The translations under genes were made by a program, and so were the position numbers. Below, one piece after another: positions 46,717-54,299 of a stretch of DNA of 64,000 bases. Numbering within the stretch: position 1 is the stretch's first letter; every line of letters begins with the position of its first letter. Under the pieces are notes generated by a model. That model did not search any database and was not told the origin of the DNA. It saw nothing but the letters and a program-made list of their open reading frames with translations. This DNA is from Microbispora amethystogenes (GTDB lineage Bacteria; Actinomycetota; Actinomycetes; Streptosporangiales; Streptosporangiaceae). The DNA is taken from the NCBI RefSeq assembly GCF_016863015.1, contig NZ_BOOB01000018.1, forward strand, positions 124,001 through 188,000, in the 5' to 3' direction.

Positions 46717-47235
46717 GTGTCCGACGTCGTCTTCACGGCTCCGGCGGTCGATGACCTACGGCGGATCGGTCCGGACGCCGCGCCCAAGGTGCTCAAGAAG
46801 ATCCTTCTCCTGCTCGACAATCCCGAGGCGGGCTATCCGCTGGGCGGGGAACTGACTGGCTTTCGCAAGCTTGTGGTCGGGCGTAACACCTGGCGGGTCG
46901 TCTATCGAATCACGGACGAGAAGTCGATCGAGATCTGCGAAGTGTGGGCTGTGGGCGAAAGAGCCGACGGTGAGGTCTACGCCGAGGCCACAGCCAGGGT
47001 TCGTGCCGCCGGTGAGGGGCGTCCCGAGGTGGTGCAGCTTGGGCAGATCATCGAACGCCTGGGCGCGCTGGCCGATCACATTCGCGTGGAGCAACCGCCT
47101 CCCAGGGAGCCGGTGCCGGATTGGCTCGCGGATCGCTTGATCTACACCGTCGGTATGTCTCGCGAGGATGTCGCCGCCCTCGACTTGCAGCAGGCGGTCG
47201 ACCTCTGGGCTGACTTCCGCTCCAGACCACGCTAG
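46717..47235 (+). CDS. RelE/ParE-family toxin with C-terminal extension
   Basis: The product is 172 residues from a GTG. Residues 1-85 form a RelE-type domain ([55 protein letters not shown]). The next ~85 residues are an unusual extension ending [20 protein letters not shown]. Pieces of this extension also end cassettes E and F, so the gene end travels with the attachment site. Confidence 0.8.
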   Translation: MSDVVFTAPAVDDLRRIGPDAAPKVLKKILLLLDNPEAGYPLGGELTGFRKLVVGRNTWRVVYRITDEKSIEICEVWAVGERADGEVYAEATARVRAAGEGRPEVVQLGQIIERLGALADHIRVEQPPPREPVPDWLADRLIYTVGMSREDVAALDLQQAVDLWADFRSRPR

Positions 47236-47242
47236 TCGCGGA

Positions 47243-47362
47243 TCATTGCGCGAAGAGAACCGCTGCCACCAGCAATACCTTTTCAAGGTGCCAAACGGCT
47301 ACTGCGGCCTCGGCGGCACCGGCCTGAGCTGCGCCGTCGGCCTGATCGTCGGCGAGGCCTGA
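47243..47362 (+). repeat. attachment site R7
   Basis: The left arm TCATTGCGCGAAGAGAACCGC is 21 bp before TGCCAC at 47264. The msrA-like part is in frame but carries several changes ([20 protein letters not shown]). The downstream arm matches that of R0 and R4 for about 35 bases with one inserted G. Confidence 0.83.
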
Positions 47363-47446
47363 CCTGCGGGTAACTGACTGATCCTGGCCCTGCGCCGCCC
47401 AGGCTGGTGCAATGTGGGCCGGGGTCAGGCTTGACGCGATCGGTGG

Positions 47447-47921
47447 TCGGCCACTGCTTCTCGTCTGTTCCTGGCTCTGATGAGGCATGACCCGACCGCC
47501 CGTGCGTTGGTCATCGCCATGCCTGAGGTCTTTCCTTGGGTTCGTCACCTCATCTCTGATGAGGTTCGGTCCTTCACGCTCGAACTGGTCGAGGCGCTGT
47601 CTGACGCGGCCGAGCTCGATGTCGACGCCACCACTCAGGAAGTCATCGCAGGCTGGCGAGCGACCGCCCGGATCAAGGCCGACCCCGCGCATTATGCGCA
47701 GGCGTGTGAGGCGACGAGCGGAGACTTCGGACCGGTTGACGTTTCGGTATGAGTCCGAAGCGCGGAGACCGGGTCACGGACCCCGCCTCCTGACAGCGAA
47801 TGGGACGTACGGTTCGGTACGAGCGATGCGGTGAAGGGCTGGGAGGAACCATGCCGTCATGTCCTGGCCAGCACACGCCGATGCTTGGGAGACGCTGCGC
47901 GCAGATCCACGCTCACGTCCG
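47447..47921 (+). pseudogene. decayed copy of the cassette E toxin-antitoxin pair
   Basis: About 270 bases present in cassette E are missing here: sequence matching 39142 (CGGTGGTC) is joined to sequence matching 39412 (CCACTGCTT). This removes the operator, promoter and antitoxin N-terminus. The antitoxin remainder is 95% alike by eye and in frame to 47752. The toxin copy has a stop and frameshift within 20 codons of its ATG, and similarity ends at about 47921. Confidence 0.8.
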
Positions 47922-47956
47922 CGCCTCCTGGCGCAGCGTCGGCCCGCTGACCCGGC

Positions 47957-48697
47957 TCAGGCCCGGGCGGCGCGTTCGATCGCCACTCCCACCCCGTCGA
48001 GCAGGTGGTCAAGGCCGGCGTGGAAGTCGTCGTCCGGAGCGGCCCCCGTGTGGGGGTCGAACACCCCGGCCTCGACGGCGCGGGCCAGCGCGGGGAACCG
48101 GTCGGGGTCGGCGAGCTCGGTGAGCAGGGCGGCGTACGCCCCGTCGGCCCCTTCCTCTGGTTCGGCGGGGATGGACGTCAGGAGCTGGGCGGCGCCGCGC
48201 ACGTAGTGCAGCACCAGCATGACCACAGAGAACCGAGCCCGCGGGTCCAGCGGCGTGCCGCCGAGGGAGCGCAGCGCGGCGTCCAGCCAGGCGAGCTGGC
48301 CGGGGTCCATCGGCGGGGAGTTCGCCAGCTGGGCGATCCACGGATGCCGCAGATAGACGCCGAACAGTTCGACGGCCCATCGGGTGAGCGAGCCGCGCCA
48401 GTCGGCCGGCGCCGTGTCGAACTCCGGCGGCGGGCCGGGTGCGGCGGCCAGCATGAACAGTTGCAGGTCGTCCTTGCCGGCCACATGCCGGTACAGCGAC
48501 ATGGGCGCGCAGCCGAGCCGTTCGGCGAGCCGGGCCATGGACAGCGCGGCCAGGCCCTCCTCGTCGGCGAGGGCGATGGCCGCCGACACGATCCGCTCCA
48601 GGCTGAGCGCGGGCGTGCGTCCCCGCCCCTTCGGCTTGGCCCGCCCCCACAGCACGTTCAGCGCGTGCGGCAGCTGGTTCCCGATGTCGTCCGGCAT
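47957..48697 (-). CDS. TetR-family transcriptional regulator
   Basis: The product has 246 residues. The helix-turn-helix is LSLERIVSAAIALADEEGLAA, followed by SMARLAERLGCAPMSLYRHV. The C-terminal domain resembles TetR_C families that bind drug-like ligands. It is divergent from the DUF2306 gene across three copies of a 15-bp near-palindrome, its probable operators. Confidence 0.85.
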   Translation of the reverse strand: MPDDIGNQLPHALNVLWGRAKPKGRGRTPALSLERIVSAAIALADEEGLAALSMARLAERLGCAPMSLYRHVAGKDDLQLFMLAAAPGPPPEFDTAPADWRGSLTRWAVELFGVYLRHPWIAQLANSPPMDPGQLAWLDAALRSLGGTPLDPRARFSVVMLVLHYVRGAAQLLTSIPAEPEEGADGAYAALLTELADPDRFPALARAVEAGVFDPHTGAAPDDDFHAGLDHLLDGVGVAIERAARA

Positions 48698-48717
48698 TCC
48701 AGAGAGCTTAGCAGTTT

Positions 48718-48770
48718 GCGTATGGCCTACGCTTTGCGTATATGGTACGCATTAAGCGTATGGCATACGC
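48718..48770. promoter_or_regulatory. triple TetR operator
   Basis: Three 15-mers, GCGTATGGCCTACGC (48718), GCGTATATGGTACGC (48736) and GCGTATGGCATACGC (48756), lie between the divergent TetR and DUF2306 genes. All fit GCGTA-N5-TACGC, with ATGGC-like centres, spaced 18 and 20 bases apart. Confidence 0.75.
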
Positions 48771-48800
48771 ATTCACTCGACCCGTCCCTCTGGAGCCGTC

Positions 48801-49520
48801 ATGCACACGACGATCGACAGTCCTCCGCCGGTATCGGCCCGCCGGCGTCCGTGGTGGCGGCGCCGCTGGACGGTGCCGCTCGCCCTGGTCGCGGCCGGGT
48901 TCCTCGCGTTCTCGCTGCCGCCGTACCTGACCGGGGACCCGACGCTGTCCCGGGTGCCGCAGCCAGAGGGGTTCGGCCTGCACTACCCGTTGCTCGTGGC
49001 GCACGTGCTTTTCGCCTCGGTCGCCATGGTCACCGCGTTCTTCCAGGTGTGGCCGTGGTTCCGGCGGCGGCACCGGGTGTGGCACCGGCGCGCCGGGCGG
49101 GTCTACGTGTTCGCCGGGGTGGTGCCTGCCGGGCTGACCGGTCTGGTCATCGGGGCGCGTTCCCCGTTCGGGCTGTTCCTCGCGGTCAGCGACGTGCTCC
49201 TCGCCCTGCTGTGGCTCGCCTTCACTCTGGCGGGCTGGCGCGCCGCCCGCGCCCGCCGGTACGCCGACCACCGGCGCTGGATGCTGCGCAGCGCCGTGCT
49301 GACCTACTCCATCATCACCAACCGGGTGTGGACCGGGATCCTGATCATCGTTCTGCCCCCGCTGCAGGACACCGTCTTCCGCGGCGATCCCGACCTGATG
49401 GCGTGGACGATCTCCGGCCTGTCCGGCTGGCTCGGCTGGACGATCCCGCTGCTGGTCGTGGAGTGGTACCTGGAGCGCGAGGTGGCCCGCCGCGGCCGCC
49501 GCACCGCTCTCGCGCCCTGA
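48801..49520 (+). CDS. DUF2306 membrane protein
   Basis: The product has 239 residues and about seven hydrophobic helices. Histidines lie in LHYPLLVAHVLFASVAMVTA, RVWHRRAGRVYVFAG and ADHRRWMLRSAVLTYS, the conserved pattern of DUF2306 (YozB-like) proteins. The function is unknown; a haem- or quinone-linked role has been suggested by the conserved histidines. Its expression is probably controlled by the divergent TetR protein. Confidence 0.78.
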   Translation: MHTTIDSPPPVSARRRPWWRRRWTVPLALVAAGFLAFSLPPYLTGDPTLSRVPQPEGFGLHYPLLVAHVLFASVAMVTAFFQVWPWFRRRHRVWHRRAGRVYVFAGVVPAGLTGLVIGARSPFGLFLAVSDVLLALLWLAFTLAGWRAARARRYADHRRWMLRSAVLTYSIITNRVWTGILIIVLPPLQDTVFRGDPDLMAWTISGLSGWLGWTIPLLVVEWYLEREVARRGRRTALAP

Positions 49521-49619
49521 TCCCGGAGGCCGGTCTCAGGCCGGCCCCGGGAGACCGGAGCCCTGATCGTTCTTCGTCCCAGTAGAGGTAAGACCCGCCG
49601 GCAGGCCCCTGCCGCGTCG

Positions 49620-50018
49620 TCAGCGCGCGAACTTGTCGCGGGCGGCTGGGGTGACGGGGGTGAAGAAGTTGACGAGGTTGCCGTCGGGGTCACGCAACAG
49701 GAGTGAGCGGTTGCCCCAGGGCATCGTGGTGGGCTCGTTGACGAACTCCTCGACGAAGCCGGTCAGATTCCGATGCACGCCGTCCACGTCGTCGACGAGG
49801 AACTCGATGATCACAGAGCGGTTGTCGGCCGGCCGGGCAGCGCCGGGCGCGATGAGCGAGACGGTCCGGGTGCTGCCGATCGCCAGGGTCCCGGAGACGG
49901 TTCTGAGCTCGGCGAAGTCCTCGCTGTATCGGGTGGCGCGCACTTCCGTGGCTCGCTCGTAGAAGCCGACGAGGCGTGCGACGTCGCCCGTGATGATGCG
50001 GATCGATACGAAGTCCAT
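49620..50018 (-). CDS. VOC/glyoxalase-family protein
   Basis: The product has 132 residues. The repeated beta-alpha-beta units start DFVSIRIITGDVARLVGFYE and VIIEFLVDDVDGVHRNLTGF and end LRDPDGNLVNFFTPV. This is the vicinal-oxygen-chelate fold of glyoxalases and bleomycin-resistance-like proteins. The reaction is unknown. It is divergent from the WYL regulator, which may control it. Confidence 0.82.
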   Translation of the reverse strand: MDFVSIRIITGDVARLVGFYERATEVRATRYSEDFAELRTVSGTLAIGSTRTVSLIAPGAARPADNRSVIIEFLVDDVDGVHRNLTGFVEEFVNEPTTMPWGNRSLLLRDPDGNLVNFFTPVTPAARDKFAR

Positions 50019-50110
50019 GGTGGTCTCCCTGCTGACGGGCTGTTCTCCGACCGCAGGCTAGGGCGAATACCGGACAGATTCCGCCCAGTATCTGCGCTAA
50101 GTTGTGTGAC

Positions 50111-51127
50111 GTGGCTCGACCCACTCATCGCGTGCTCACGCTGTTGGAGCTCCTGCAATCGGGCGGCACCAGGACGATGGCCGAACTCGCCGACCGGCTC
50201 GGCGTCGACGAGCGCACCGTACGGCGGTATGTGGACCACCTGGTCGACCTCGACGTGCCCGTCGAGTCGGTGCGCGGTCGCTACGGCGGGTACCGGCTCG
50301 CCCCCGGATACCGCGTTCCTCCGCTCATGCTGAGCGACGACGAGGCGCTCGCCGTGCTGCTCGGCCTGGTCGCCGGTCGCCGGGCAGGGTTGATGGCGAC
50401 GACGGGCACGGCGAGTGAGACGGCGGCGGCGAAGATTCGGCGGGTCCTGCCCGGGCGGCTCGCCCGCAGGCTCGACACGGTGATCGAATCCCTCGCCTTC
50501 ACAGCTCCACCCGGCGAGTCCGTCACCCCGGAGACCGCGGTCCTGCTCTCCATCGCGGATGCGGTGCGCCATCACCGGCCGATCTCGATCAGGTACACCG
50601 CCGCCGACGGCCGGCGCAGCGAACGGACGCTGCATCCGTACGGGCTCGTCGCACATTCGGGCCGGTGGTACGTCACGGGTGTGGATCCCAAGATCGGTGA
50701 GGAGCGGACCTTCCGGCTGGATCGCATCGCGGACGCGAGGACCCTGCCCGGTTCGTTTGCGCCGCCCGCCGGGCTTGATCCGGCGCAGCGCGTTCTGTCG
50801 GCCCTCGCCAAGGCTCCGTACCGGCATGAAGTGGTCCTGCTCGTCCAGGGGACAGTCGAGCAGATCCGCGCCCGGCTTCCCGCCGGCGTCGCGACTGTGG
50901 AGGAGCCCGCATCCGCGCACGACACAGATTGCGACACCGAGGGCTGGCTCCGCGTCGAGTTGCGCGCGGAGCGGCTCGACTGGTTGCCTCCGGTGCTCGC
51001 GTCGCTCGACCGGCCGTTCGTCATCGAGCGACCAGACGAACTCCGCGGCCTTGTCGCCGCGCTGGCTGACCGGCTCGCAGCCTCTGCCCGGAGGATCCCT
51101 CCTGCCCCGGGCACAGTTGTCGCGTGA
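50111..51127 (+). CDS. WYL-domain transcriptional regulator (DeoR/YafY type)
   Basis: The product is 338 residues from the GTG at 50111; a TTG three codons earlier is the alternative. The N-terminal winged helix is RVLTLLELLQSGGTRTMAEL, followed by LGVDERTVRRYVDHL. A WYL domain (ISIRYTAADGRRSERTLHPY, GRWYVTGVDPKIGEERTFRL) and a WCX region follow. Such proteins sense ligands or nucleic acids. The stop codon lies inside the R8 left arm. Confidence 0.85.
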   Translation: MARPTHRVLTLLELLQSGGTRTMAELADRLGVDERTVRRYVDHLVDLDVPVESVRGRYGGYRLAPGYRVPPLMLSDDEALAVLLGLVAGRRAGLMATTGTASETAAAKIRRVLPGRLARRLDTVIESLAFTAPPGESVTPETAVLLSIADAVRHHRPISIRYTAADGRRSERTLHPYGLVAHSGRWYVTGVDPKIGEERTFRLDRIADARTLPGSFAPPAGLDPAQRVLSALAKAPYRHEVVLLVQGTVEQIRARLPAGVATVEEPASAHDTDCDTEGWLRVELRAERLDWLPPVLASLDRPFVIERPDELRGLVAALADRLAASARRIPPAPGTVVA

Positions 51128-51237
51128 AGCGGAGGGCTTTCACCAGCGGCAATTTGTTCACGTTGCCCAACGGCTACTGCGGCCTCGGCGGCACCCGTGT
51201 GAATTGCCCCGTCGGCCGCACCACCGGCGAGGCGTGA
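51117..51237 (+). repeat. attachment site R8 (most decayed, right end of array)
   Basis: TTGTCGC at 51117 is a two-base variant of TTATTGC and sits exactly 21 bp before the TTTCACCAG that replaces TACCACCAG. One extra base in the msrA-like part (AGCGGCAAT for AGCAAT) breaks the frame, while GGCTACTGCGGCCTCGGCGG and the end GGCGAGGCGTGA are kept. It may be the original msrA 3' end or the oldest insertion boundary. Confidence 0.75.
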
Positions 51238-51276
51238 TTCTTCGAACCGATAGTCCGTCATCGTGGGCCACCGCTT

Positions 51277-51492
51277 TCAGAACGGGCTCACGTGGTCCGT
51301 GAACTTGTCGGCGGCGGCCCGGACAGTCGGATGCCCGAGCCGGAACCCGGCGTCGTCGGACCGCCGGTGGGCCTGGGCGAAGACGGCGACCAGCTCGTTC
51401 ACGATGGGCCGGGCCAGGGCGGAGACCGGCGGAATCCCGTCCGCCAGGGCGCGGCCGACGAGGTCCAGCGCGGCCTGCCCGACCCGAGCCAC
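51277..51492 (-). CDS. possible short protein or C-terminal remnant
   Basis: A 71-codon frame ([20 protein letters not shown], then [19 protein letters not shown]) has protein-like helical composition and fills the gap between R8 and the GNAT gene. I recognise no family, and it could be the tail of a lost gene. Confidence 0.3.
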   Translation of the reverse strand: MARVGQAALDLVGRALADGIPPVSALARPIVNELVAVFAQAHRRSDDAGFRLGHPTVRAAADKFTDHVSPF

Positions 51493-51505
51493 AAACAGGC
51501 ATGAT

Positions 51506-52375
51506 GTGATTATCTACGTGAATGAGACGAAACCGCAGGTGCCTGGCGATCCTGATCTGCTGGTCAAGATGGAGCAGAACCTTGCTGAGCACGCCTGCCA
51601 TCTGCATCGTCGCATGGATCGCTCGACTGTCACGGAGACGGACGACCTCCTGATCGCCGACAGCGGGCTTGACGACGACACTTTCAATATCGTGGCGGCG
51701 GCGCGTTTCACCGCGGGCACCGCCCCCGCGCGAGTGGAGGAGACTGTCCGTGCTCTGGCTGCAACCGGTCGCCCCTTCTCCTGGTGGGTTGGTCCCGCCT
51801 CCACACCACCAGGCCTCGCCTCGCTCCTGAAGGGCGCCGGTCTGAGGCCGGCCGAGGCCGAGACGGGCATGTGGAAGGACCTGCATGCCGCCCTGCCGAA
51901 GCCGCACGTCGATGACCTGGACATCCGCCTGGTGACAACACCGAAGCAGCTCGCCGACTACGCGATGGTCCTGGCCGCGAACTGGGACCCGCCGGCCGCG
52001 ACGGTGCGTCGGTTCTTCACCGACGCCGCCGAGTGGGCTCTCGCGCCCGGCTGTCCCGCCCGATATATGGTCGGCTATGTGAGCGGCCGCCCGGTCTGCT
52101 CGGCCGAGGTCTTCTTCTACGGGGGAGTCGCCGGGATCTACAACATCGCGACCCTCGCGACAGACCGCCGACGCGGCTACGGCGGCGCCATGACCCTGGC
52201 CACCTTGCACACCGCGTACGACGAGGGCTGTCGCACCGCGGTCCTGCAGGCCTCTTCGGACGGTGAGCCCGTCTACCGCCGCCTCGGATTCGATACCTGC
52301 GGCCGGTTCACCGAGTACGCCATCGCATGCGGCGCTTCCGCGGAGCTGAGTCAGTCGACCAGGCCGGCGCGGTAG
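51506..52375 (+). CDS. GNAT-family N-acetyltransferase
   Basis: The product is 289 residues from the GTG at 51506. The C-terminal acetyl-CoA-binding segment [20 protein letters not shown] and the following [20 protein letters not shown] are the GNAT signature. The N-terminal half ([20 protein letters not shown]) is a second, degenerate GNAT-like domain. The substrate is unknown. The 3' end overlaps that of the convergent response regulator by 25 bases. Confidence 0.82.
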   Translation: MIIYVNETKPQVPGDPDLLVKMEQNLAEHACHLHRRMDRSTVTETDDLLIADSGLDDDTFNIVAAARFTAGTAPARVEETVRALAATGRPFSWWVGPASTPPGLASLLKGAGLRPAEAETGMWKDLHAALPKPHVDDLDIRLVTTPKQLADYAMVLAANWDPPAATVRRFFTDAAEWALAPGCPARYMVGYVSGRPVCSAEVFFYGGVAGIYNIATLATDRRRGYGGAMTLATLHTAYDEGCRTAVLQASSDGEPVYRRLGFDTCGRFTEYAIACGASAELSQSTRPAR

Positions 52376-53004
52376 GCGGCGATGGCCACCTGAACGCGGT
52401 TCGTGACGGCGAGCTTGTCGAACAGGTGGGAGATGTGGCTCTTGACCGTGGCCTCGCTCATGTGCAGGCGGGCTGCGATCTCGCTGTTGGAGTGGCCGAG
52501 CCCGACCTCGGTGAGCACCTCGCGCTCGCGGCCGGTCAGGGCCTCCAGCCGGGCGAGCGCGTCACGGCGGCGCCGGATGGGCTGGTCGGTGGTGAGCCGG
52601 TGGATCAGCCGCCGAGTGACCCGCGGGGACAGCATCGAGTCGCCGCCGTGCGCGAGACGGATCGCCCGGATCAGGTCGTGCGGCGAGGTGTCCTTGAGCA
52701 GGAAGCCGCAGGCTCCCGCCTCCAGGGCGGTGAAGACGTGCTCGTCGCTGTCGAACGTGGTGAGGATGATCACCGCGGGTGCCCGGGCGAGCCGGCGGAT
52801 GGCCCCGGTGGCGGCCAGGCCGTCGTACCGGGGCATCCTGACGTCCATCAGGACGACGTCGGGCCCGAGGCGGCGGACCGCGTCGACGGCCTGGTTGCCG
52901 TCCTCGGCCTCGCCCACGACCTCCACGTCGGGTGCGGACTCGATGATGAACCGCAGCCCCGCGCGGATGAGCGCCTCGTCGTCAACCAGCAGCGTCTTGA
53001 TCAT
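52351..53004 (-). CDS. NarL/LuxR-family response regulator
   Basis: The product is 217 residues from the ATG at 53004. The receiver domain has D8-D9 (LLVDDE), the phosphorylation site D54 (VVLMDVRMP) and the conserved lysine in FLLKDTSPH. The C-terminal LuxR helix-turn-helix is [20 protein letters not shown], followed by [15 protein letters not shown]. The gene overlaps the histidine kinase gene by 23 bases, so they form a two-component pair. Confidence 0.9.
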   Translation of the reverse strand: MIKTLLVDDEALIRAGLRFIIESAPDVEVVGEAEDGNQAVDAVRRLGPDVVLMDVRMPRYDGLAATGAIRRLARAPAVIILTTFDSDEHVFTALEAGACGFLLKDTSPHDLIRAIRLAHGGDSMLSPRVTRRLIHRLTTDQPIRRRRDALARLEALTGREREVLTEVGLGHSNSEIAARLHMSEATVKSHISHLFDKLAVTNRVQVAIAAYRAGLVD

Positions 53005-54133
53005 GTGATCCCCTTGGGGATGCGTCCGCGGCGTGCCACGGCAGGCGGCCCTCAAGACGCCAGCCTCCCGCATCGTCCGGCCCGCCGCGCACCGTTCCGC
53101 CGATCAGCCGGAAACGCTCCGCCAGGCCCACGAGACCGACCCCGGCGCCGGTCTCCACACTCGGCTGGGGCGATCGTCCGTTGGCGACCGTGATCGTGAC
53201 GCCGTTCTCCCTGCTCCCGATCGCCGTGACCGTGACCGGGGCTCCGTGGGCGTGCTTGTGCGCATTGGTCAGGCCCTCCTGGACGAGGCGATGCGCGGCC
53301 CTGGCCGTTTCCGGTGGCCACGTGCCGATGTCGCCGTGCAGGGTGACGATCCCGCCGGCCCATGCCCAGGAGTCCACCAGTCGCCGCAGGTCGGGGAAGC
53401 CGTCGTCGTCATCGTCGGGCCCGGCGCGCAGCACGCCAAGGATCTTGCGCAGCTCTTCGAGCGCCTCCTGCGCGCTGACCCTGATCAGCGCCGCCTCCCG
53501 CTCGACGCGCTCCGGCCCCGCGCCGGCGTTCACCTCCAGGCCGCCGGCGTGCAGCGAGATGAGCGTCACCTTGTGGGCGAGCACGTCGTGCATCTCCCGG
53601 GCGATCCGGCCGCGCTCGGCGGACCTCGCCTGCTCGTCGCGCAGACGCTGTTCGGTCTCGGCGCGTTCGGCGCGCTCGCGCAGCGATCGGGTCAGCTCGC
53701 GGCGGGTGGCGGCGTAGGCCCCTGCCACCAGCGTGACCCCGGTGGCGGTCACGGCCGAGACCAGCGCGTCCGTGCCCAACCGGCCGCCGTCCACCCACTG
53801 CTGGGCCAGGAACGCCGCCGTGCCGATCGCCGCCAGCGGCAGGAAGCGCGTGCCCGCGCCGGAGAACAGGCTGATCAGCAGCGGCCCGGGATTGCCTGAC
53901 AGCACGTACGCGCCCGCCCCGACGACGGCCACCGTGACCGGCCACCGGCCCCGGAACCACACCGCGCCCGTGCCTGCCAGCCCGGCGGCGGCGATGACGG
54001 GTCGCGGCAGCGGCGCCCACGGCGCCTTGACCGCCAGGACGGTGAGGAACAGGCAGAGCGCCACGGAGGCCGCGCTGATCGCGTGTGGCCCGAGCGCGGT
54101 CACCCGCCGCAGCGCCGCGCGGTACGACAGCAT
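52982..54133 (-). CDS. sensor histidine kinase (HisKA_3 type)
   Basis: The product is 383 residues from the ATG at 54133; upstream in-frame codons are probably not translated. Four to six N-terminal transmembrane helices (residues ~10-130) are followed by a coiled segment, the phosphoacceptor REMHDVLAHKVTLISLHAGG and an HATPase with VQEGLTNAHKHAHG and GVGLVGLAERFRLIGG. It phosphorylates the overlapping response regulator. The signal is unknown. The divergent serine hydrolase may be a target. Confidence 0.9.
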   Translation of the reverse strand: MLSYRAALRRVTALGPHAISAASVALCLFLTVLAVKAPWAPLPRPVIAAAGLAGTGAVWFRGRWPVTVAVVGAGAYVLSGNPGPLLISLFSGAGTRFLPLAAIGTAAFLAQQWVDGGRLGTDALVSAVTATGVTLVAGAYAATRRELTRSLRERAERAETEQRLRDEQARSAERGRIAREMHDVLAHKVTLISLHAGGLEVNAGAGPERVEREAALIRVSAQEALEELRKILGVLRAGPDDDDDGFPDLRRLVDSWAWAGGIVTLHGDIGTWPPETARAAHRLVQEGLTNAHKHAHGAPVTVTAIGSRENGVTITVANGRSPQPSVETGAGVGLVGLAERFRLIGGTVRGGPDDAGGWRLEGRLPWHAADASPRGSHDQDAAG

Positions 54134-54299
54134 CGATTCAGCGTAGCCAGGGCGGCGGCGCGCCACCTCATACCAAGGTCGACGCCGACGCCGGCCGGTC
54201 TCCGACTTTCGTCGGGGACGCCTGTGGCCGTGATGGCGATGCGGCCGCACCCTCGCCGGCCGCATCGTGGATGGCCTCGACAAGGTCAGGAGCCGTCCC

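Larger units (their letters stand above)
45861..47263. mobile_element. cassette G: toxin-antitoxin cassette
   Basis: A 1.4-kb unit with VapBC remnants followed by an intact Phd/RelE pair, ending eight bases before the R7 left arm. Like cassette C, it is almost pure toxin-antitoxin content. Confidence 0.72.
47264..51137. mobile_element. cassette H: dead toxin-antitoxin copy, TetR/DUF2306, VOC/WYL
   Basis: The 3.9-kb unit between R7 and R8 begins as a decayed copy of cassette E's start and then changes at about 47921 to four genes of core-like composition. It may be an old cassette or chromosomal DNA caught between two old sites. Confidence 0.55.
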
